Shown here: positions 50,752 to 54,496 of the stretch, in pieces
How the letters are laid out: each line of letters opens with the position of its first letter
How positions within the stretch are numbered: the first letter of the stretch is position 1
Origin: Thermoplasmatota archaeon
GTDB lineage: Archaea; Thermoplasmatota; Thermoplasmata; Thermoplasmatales; Thermoplasmataceae
Direction: 5' to 3'
Assembly: GCA_023379355.1 (NCBI GenBank)
Contig: JAMCUD010000094.1
Coordinates: forward strand, 1-54,496
DNA length: 54,496 nt
The notes under the pieces: generated by a model
Told to the model about the DNA's origin: nothing
The model's database searches: none
What the model saw: only the letters and a program-made list of their open reading frames with translations
Position numbers and translations under genes: made by a program

Positions 50752-51594
50752 GTGAAGGATTATTTTGAGGGTTATGGAAAGTATGCAGAAGTGAACGGAG
50801 TCAGAACACATTACTATGATGTCGGAAAAGGTAAACCACTGGTACTGATACACGGTGGTGGAGTTTGTGTGGCCTCAGCCATACAGTGGAGATATAACAT
50901 TGAGAAACTTTCTGAGTCCTTCAGGGTCATTGCTCCGGACGAACTCGGTTTCGGGATGACAGAGGTTCCCCGGAAACCTGATTATTCACTGACAGAGAGA
51001 GCTGAGCATATTTCCGGCTTCTTGAAGGTTTTGGGTATAAAATCTGCTGCACTGTGCGGGCAATCACAGGGGGCTTGGATCGCTTCATATATTTATTTTG
51101 AACATCCTGAACTCGTTTCTAAACTTATTTTCTGCAACACTGGAAGTATAACAATGGAACGAGGAAGGGCCTCAACTAAATTTGACTTCGACTCTCCATT
51201 CAACCTGGAAGTAACAAGAAAATTCTATTCTAGAATAGTTTACAATAAAGACCTAATAACAGAGGAAATGGCGGAACTGGCATATGAGTATGGAAAGCGA
51301 AATTTTGAAACAAGGCGCAAGGATCAGGAAAGGCACTCGGCAACCGAAGAGGGTAGGCTATTAAACAACTCGTACAAAGGAAAGCACATCTCAAATTTCA
51401 TCAGCAGAATCAACCTCCCCACTCTTATAATATGGGGAGCAAATGATGTTGTTCCCGTTGAAAGGGGGTTCTGGCTTTACAATCAGATCAAGGGTGCAGA
51501 AATATCTGTTCTCCAGAATGCTGGTCACCTTGTTTTCATGGATCGTCACCAGGCATTCAATTCTCTTGTCGAAATATATGTTATGGGGGAGTGA
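50752..51594 (+). CDS. alpha/beta hydrolase (C-C bond hydrolase/BphD-like)
   Basis: The 280-residue protein has the oxyanion 'LVLIHGGGVCV', nucleophile elbow 'LCGQSQGAWIASY' (G-Q-S-Q-G), acid 'WGANDVVP' and His in 'QNAGHLVFMD'. The HGGG plus N-terminal cap pattern is like meta-cleavage product hydrolases (BphD, HsaD), but esterase or haloperoxidase-type activity is possible. It starts at GTG 50752, 5 nt after the MFS stop, so the two are co-transcribed. Confidence 0.88.
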   Translation: MKDYFEGYGKYAEVNGVRTHYYDVGKGKPLVLIHGGGVCVASAIQWRYNIEKLSESFRVIAPDELGFGMTEVPRKPDYSLTERAEHISGFLKVLGIKSAALCGQSQGAWIASYIYFEHPELVSKLIFCNTGSITMERGRASTKFDFDSPFNLEVTRKFYSRIVYNKDLITEEMAELAYEYGKRNFETRRKDQERHSATEEGRLLNNSYKGKHISNFISRINLPTLIIWGANDVVPVERGFWLYNQIKGAEISVLQNAGHLVFMDRHQAFNSLVEIYVMGE

Positions 51595-51787
51595 TGGTTT
51601 CTTCGAATCAATATCAATGTGCCCTCGTCATACAAAATAATTAATAACTGGAATAAAAATCGGCCCTTAGGGTAATGTAAAACGGCAATAGTGCAGAGAA
51701 GAACGACTTATCTTGGTAAGTTAAAAATAAATTAAAAAGTTGAGGAATAAAGTCTAGTCCTACCAAGTGTATTTTAAGTATGTGCCA

Positions 51788-53002
51788 TCAATTCTTTTCT
51801 CTAAAATATTGCAGAATTGAATCATGGGCAATGGCTATTCCGGTAAGTAAAGCCTCATGAGCCTGGGGGGTTATTGCGGAATCTCTCAGATGCTCTGAGT
51901 GACCTGCCATTCCAACCGGGCCGACCTTTATACCAAGGTGGCTAGTAGGGATAAGCTGGGAAACATTTCCGACATCTGAAGATGCTCTTGGAGGTCTCTC
52001 ATAAAACTCCTTTGGAGATACTACTATATTACCGACATATTTTACAGCATTCTGGTAATAAATCGAGTCTAGAAGTTCGTTTCTCTTTCTAGGTTTCATC
52101 TCAGGGGCAAGTGGACTACTTTCAAAGGTACACAAATGAACCGCTGCAATATTCTTAGCCATTTCAATGGTTCTCTTAAAAATAGACTGAAGAAATTCAT
52201 CATCCTCCGATCTCATATCTACCCATAGTTCTGCTCTCCCGGGAATAACATTAGGGGCACTCCCTCCATCCTTTATGATGGCGCTTAGCACTATCTGGTG
52301 TTTCCTGCTCAGGAGACCGAACATCATTCTGAAGTTCATATAGAAATCAACCGCGGCATCAAGGGCATTTATACCCTTTTCAGGGGAAACGGCTGCATGG
52401 GCATCCTTACCATGGAAAACGAAAGAATATCTTTTGATCCCTAAGCTGTAATTTCCAACCTCCCACTCATCCACCGGATGGGAGGTAAAGACGGCATGAA
52501 CTCCAATTTTCTTCAATTCAGGAGCTATTACAACCTTACTGGAGGCGTATTCCCCTCTACCCTCTTCGGCAGGACTTCCCACCACATAAAAGGTACCGGA
52601 TTTCAGTTTCTTTATTTCATCTGCGAGAGAAGCTCCAACCCCAAAAGCCCAGGAGCCAAGTATATTGTGTCCACATGCCTGACCTATTGGAAGCGCGTCA
52701 TACTCTGCAAATACTGCAACTTTGGGATCACCTTTCCCAACTTTTGCAAGAAAGGCAGTTTTCATACCGAGGTAGTTTTCCTCTACGTCAAATCCCCACT
52801 TCTTCAGGGATCCAATCAACTTCGCGCTGCATTTAAATTCCTCACTTCCCAGTTCCGGGTTGGAGTGTATAAAATGAGACATCTCCAGCACATCTTCCTT
52901 AGCCCTGAGAACTGATTCTGGCAGATTTTTAATTCTGCTCACTATCTGTTTTTCCTCTTCCACCGATAGTTCCATTTGTACACCCAATAGTCTGATCTTC
53001 AT
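51788..53002 (-). CDS. M20-family amidohydrolase (AbgB-like)
   Basis: The 404-residue protein has 'FIHSNPELGSEEFKCSAKL', 'VAVFAEYDALPIGQACGHNILGSWAFG' (metal His), 'GSPAEEGRGEYASSKVVIAPE' (catalytic Glu pair), 'GKDAHAAVSPEKGINALDAA' and 'SSDVGNVSQLIPTSHLGIKVGP'. This is the AbgB/peptidase-M20 subgroup that cleaves p-aminobenzoyl-glutamate or N-acyl amides. It differs from the M20 protein at 10.3 kb in its 'ACGHNILG' site. A start at residue 10 (MELSVEEEK) is possible. It converges with the hydrolase, leaving a 193-nt gap without a gene. Confidence 0.9.
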   Translation of the reverse strand: MKIRLLGVQMELSVEEEKQIVSRIKNLPESVLRAKEDVLEMSHFIHSNPELGSEEFKCSAKLIGSLKKWGFDVEENYLGMKTAFLAKVGKGDPKVAVFAEYDALPIGQACGHNILGSWAFGVGASLADEIKKLKSGTFYVVGSPAEEGRGEYASSKVVIAPELKKIGVHAVFTSHPVDEWEVGNYSLGIKRYSFVFHGKDAHAAVSPEKGINALDAAVDFYMNFRMMFGLLSRKHQIVLSAIIKDGGSAPNVIPGRAELWVDMRSEDDEFLQSIFKRTIEMAKNIAAVHLCTFESSPLAPEMKPRKRNELLDSIYYQNAVKYVGNIVVSPKEFYERPPRASSDVGNVSQLIPTSHLGIKVGPVGMAGHSEHLRDSAITPQAHEALLTGIAIAHDSILQYFREKN

Positions 53003-53219
53003 AACTGATAGTAAGTACTTTAATTCTTGTTTTTGTTAGTTGATTTAAGCTTATTCAATACGTTAACAGCCTTGGAGAAATGAATCAGGTTAACAGAAAT
53101 TATCAGTTTGCCCAATGTAATATAACGATCTCAATTACCTTTCTTGTGCAAGTAAGATGAGACCTTTTATTTTCGTATATCAGGTAGACAGATAGGAGTA
53201 TCACAAGATATATGCCATT

Positions 53220-54182
53220 TCAAAAGTTTGTTTGCGCAATACTTCCATACCAATGATCTATAACATCTGCAAGTGGGTCCATATTATCCAAAAACTGATG
53301 TCCCCTTGGAGTGAGGCCCTTCGGGTTAGGAATTAGATGATATTCTATCTGTTTTGGCAATGAACCTGGTGAATTTGCACTTCTCAATAACTGCAAAGGC
53401 TCGTTAGGTCGAATAATCTGGTCACCTGAATCACGAATCATTAATACAGGTATGCTTACAAACTTTATCCAGTATTTAGTAACCGCTCTGCTACCGGAAG
53501 TATCTCGGTAAGTGTAGAAATTTATCGCGCTAATCTTCATCTTAATGTTCCCTAAGAATCCCATTTCAAGAGGGAGAATTTCATTGGGCCTGTTTTTCTT
53601 TATGAAATCCATGGAATATCTATGTAATTTCCTATAGGACTCCTCATCTTGGATAAGCACCTTCCTAGTCTTTGAGGGTAGATCTGCAAAAGGGCCGGAA
53701 ATAATCATTCCAATTATGGAAGGGTCATGGTTAATGGCGCAGAAATATGTTGCATGCAGGGTTCCCATGCTATGCCCCATTATTATGATAGTTCTGTACC
53801 CTAAACTCTTCAGAAACTGAACAGAGGTGAGGATATCAGAGTAGGAATCATAGAAATTGTCCAAAAGCTGATCATTAGCTACCAAATTGCTATACCTCAT
53901 GTTTATGCCAAAGAATGCAAACCCTCTGGAGACCATCTTAGGAAATAGAAATCCAATAGTACCGCTGAAATAATTTCCCAGTGTTCCATGCATACCCAGG
54001 ATTACGGTGGTTTTCTCCGGGTTTCTATCTATGGGCTGCCACAAACTGCCGTTTATCAGGTAACCGGATGAAATGTTTTTAAGTTGATAGTATCTGACTT
54101 TCGCAGACGTTCCACCGGAAAAATCAGTTGGGATATATTCCGGTCTGTTTACTTCCTGATATGTACCTCCAGAGAACAACAT
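53220..54182 (-). CDS. alpha/beta hydrolase
   Basis: The 320-residue protein has 'TTVILGMHGTLGNYFSGTIGFLFPKMVSRGFAFFGINMRYS' (HGxxG oxyanion region), the nucleophile elbow 'IIIMGHSMGTLHATYFC' (G-H-S-M-G), an acid in 'MIRDSGDQII' and His in 'TPRGHQFLDN'. The early 'SAKVRYYQLKNISSGYLINGSLWQP' fits the strands preceding the hydrolase core. No signal peptide is visible. Substrate is unknown. The 217-nt gap to the M20 gene holds no gene. Confidence 0.82.
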   Translation of the reverse strand: MLFSGGTYQEVNRPEYIPTDFSGGTSAKVRYYQLKNISSGYLINGSLWQPIDRNPEKTTVILGMHGTLGNYFSGTIGFLFPKMVSRGFAFFGINMRYSNLVANDQLLDNFYDSYSDILTSVQFLKSLGYRTIIIMGHSMGTLHATYFCAINHDPSIIGMIISGPFADLPSKTRKVLIQDEESYRKLHRYSMDFIKKNRPNEILPLEMGFLGNIKMKISAINFYTYRDTSGSRAVTKYWIKFVSIPVLMIRDSGDQIIRPNEPLQLLRSANSPGSLPKQIEYHLIPNPKGLTPRGHQFLDNMDPLADVIDHWYGSIAQTNF

Positions 54183-54309
54183 GATACTATACGAAAGGAG
54201 TATTCATATTAATCCTCATCGACATATGTGATAGGATCAAGCAATAATTTCCCGGATTTGAAAATAGGGCGAAACATTTTGGATAAATTACCAGAAATAC
54301 CTGAAATGT

Positions 54310-54319
54310 TATCTATATA
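54310..54319 (+). promoter_or_regulatory. TATA-like box for the thiolase gene
   Basis: TATCTATATA-type sequence is centred about 32 nt before the ATG at 54347. The spacing suits a leaderless archaeal mRNA. Confidence 0.4.
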
Positions 54320-54346
54320 TTGTTCATTATTGGATGGTTGAGTTCT

Positions 54347-54496
54347 ATGAGAGATGATAATGAAGTTTATCTGGTTGATTTTAGAAGAAGCCCATTCTCC
54401 AGGGCAAGACCCAATGACCCTGATAAGGATGTCTTTAACACAGTAAGGATGGACGAGGTTCTGGGAAATCTTATAAAATCTTCTGTAGAAGATACA
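54347..54496 (+). CDS. thiolase (acetyl-CoA acetyltransferase-like), 3' end outside window
   Basis: The first 50 codons read MRDDNEVYLVDFRRSPFSRARP..., then 'DVFNTVRMDEVLGNLIKSS', which matches the N-terminus of thiolases ('v.ivdf.Rtpfsr', then the short 'M...lg.li'). The charged insert 'RARPNDPDKDVFN' is a pattern I associate with archaeal fatty-acid thiolase homologues. Thiolases join or cleave acyl-CoAs with a catalytic Cys that lies beyond the window. With the HAD/ECH, SCP2, CoA-transferase and EtfAB genes it completes a beta-oxidation theme. Confidence 0.7.
   Translation, partial: MRDDNEVYLVDFRRSPFSRARPNDPDKDVFNTVRMDEVLGNLIKSSVEDT

Noticed and set aside
1..54496. CRISPR array, rRNA or replication origin
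   Set aside because: No regularly spaced direct repeats, rRNA-like sequence or Orc/Cdc6-linked repeats were seen in the window.

Overview
The window reads as a chromosomal segment of an archaeon, most likely a heterotrophic member of the Thermoplasmatales. The basis is mixed. There is a tRNA-Thr without an encoded CCA, a two-CXXC protein disulfide oxidoreductase and a free-standing AlaX editing protein. An archaeal-order HAD/enoyl-CoA hydratase fusion is present, and many genes start 22-33 nt after an AT-rich TATA-like box with no Shine-Dalgarno, as expected for leaderless mRNAs. Two DUF2080 'transposon-encoded' proteins and a Ta0938-like protein also fit. No species is named because none can be read from the sequence.

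Layout. 1-2.1 kb: a cut AhpD-like gene, an ArsR/AHSA1 overlapping pair, a strong intergenic hairpin and a small membrane protein. 2.15-7.55 kb: a mobile-element island. It holds an intact IS with 13-bp inverted repeats (DUF2080 + DDE transposase), an AT-rich cargo of a YcaO cyclodehydratase-like gene and a GNAT acetyltransferase, a 0.4-kb internally deleted IS, a decayed DDE transposase with its own DUF2080 gene, and a C-terminal transposase scrap. 7.6-10.2 kb: two orphan DNA methyltransferases (HPPYWD type and Dam/D12 type) around a membrane protein. 10.3-14.6 kb: an M20 amidohydrolase, then glyA-pdxT-gcvT for one-carbon/glycine metabolism with its PLP supply. 14.6-20.8 kb: a zinc-finger-plus-PqqC-like oxidase with a Cys-rich partner, a class III CoA-transferase, a hypothetical protein, a cytosolic M13 peptidase and an FAH-family enzyme. 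20.9-25.6 kb: a complete Liv-type ABC transporter. 25.8-32.6 kb: tRNA-Thr, an alkaline-phosphatase-superfamily phosphodiesterase, a DHA2 MFS pump, a GlcD/GlcF-type dehydrogenase and an M19 dipeptidase. 32.6-38.9 kb: HAD-enoyl-CoA hydratase, SCP2, PDO, AlaX, a DtxR regulator, a cyclase-family hydrolase and a PduO adenosyltransferase. 38.9-44.8 kb: a six-gene overlapping operon lipA-E1alpha-E1beta-E2-E3-lipB. 45-49.2 kb: a membrane Fe-S/heme oxidoreductase facing etfB-etfA. 49.5-54.5 kb: an MFS carrier with an alpha/beta hydrolase, a second M20 amidohydrolase, another alpha/beta hydrolase and the start of a thiolase.

How it fits together. Apart from the mobile island the genes describe an amino-acid, peptide and acyl-CoA catabolising cell. 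LIV uptake, M13/M19/M20 hydrolases and the MFS carriers bring in and trim substrates. The 2-oxoacid dehydrogenase complex, with its lipoate makers built into the operon, converts 2-oxoacids to acyl-CoAs. CoA-transferase, HAD/ECH, SCP2 and thiolase process acyl-CoAs. EtfAB plus the membrane Fe-S protein would carry electrons to the quinone pool, and GlcDF would add electrons from 2-hydroxyacids.

The most novel-looking parts are: (1) the YcaO/GNAT island, whose YcaO ends in a PHP-containing tail like azoline-forming cyclodehydratases but lacks a visible partner protein and precursor; (2) near-identical TATCTA/ATAGATATC palindromes in front of both DUF2080 genes, which look like an autoregulatory operator for an AbrB-like regulator carried by unrelated ISs; (3) bacterial-type LipA and LipB embedded in an archaeal oxoacid dehydrogenase operon. 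All function assignments come from reading motifs by eye; no database search was possible.
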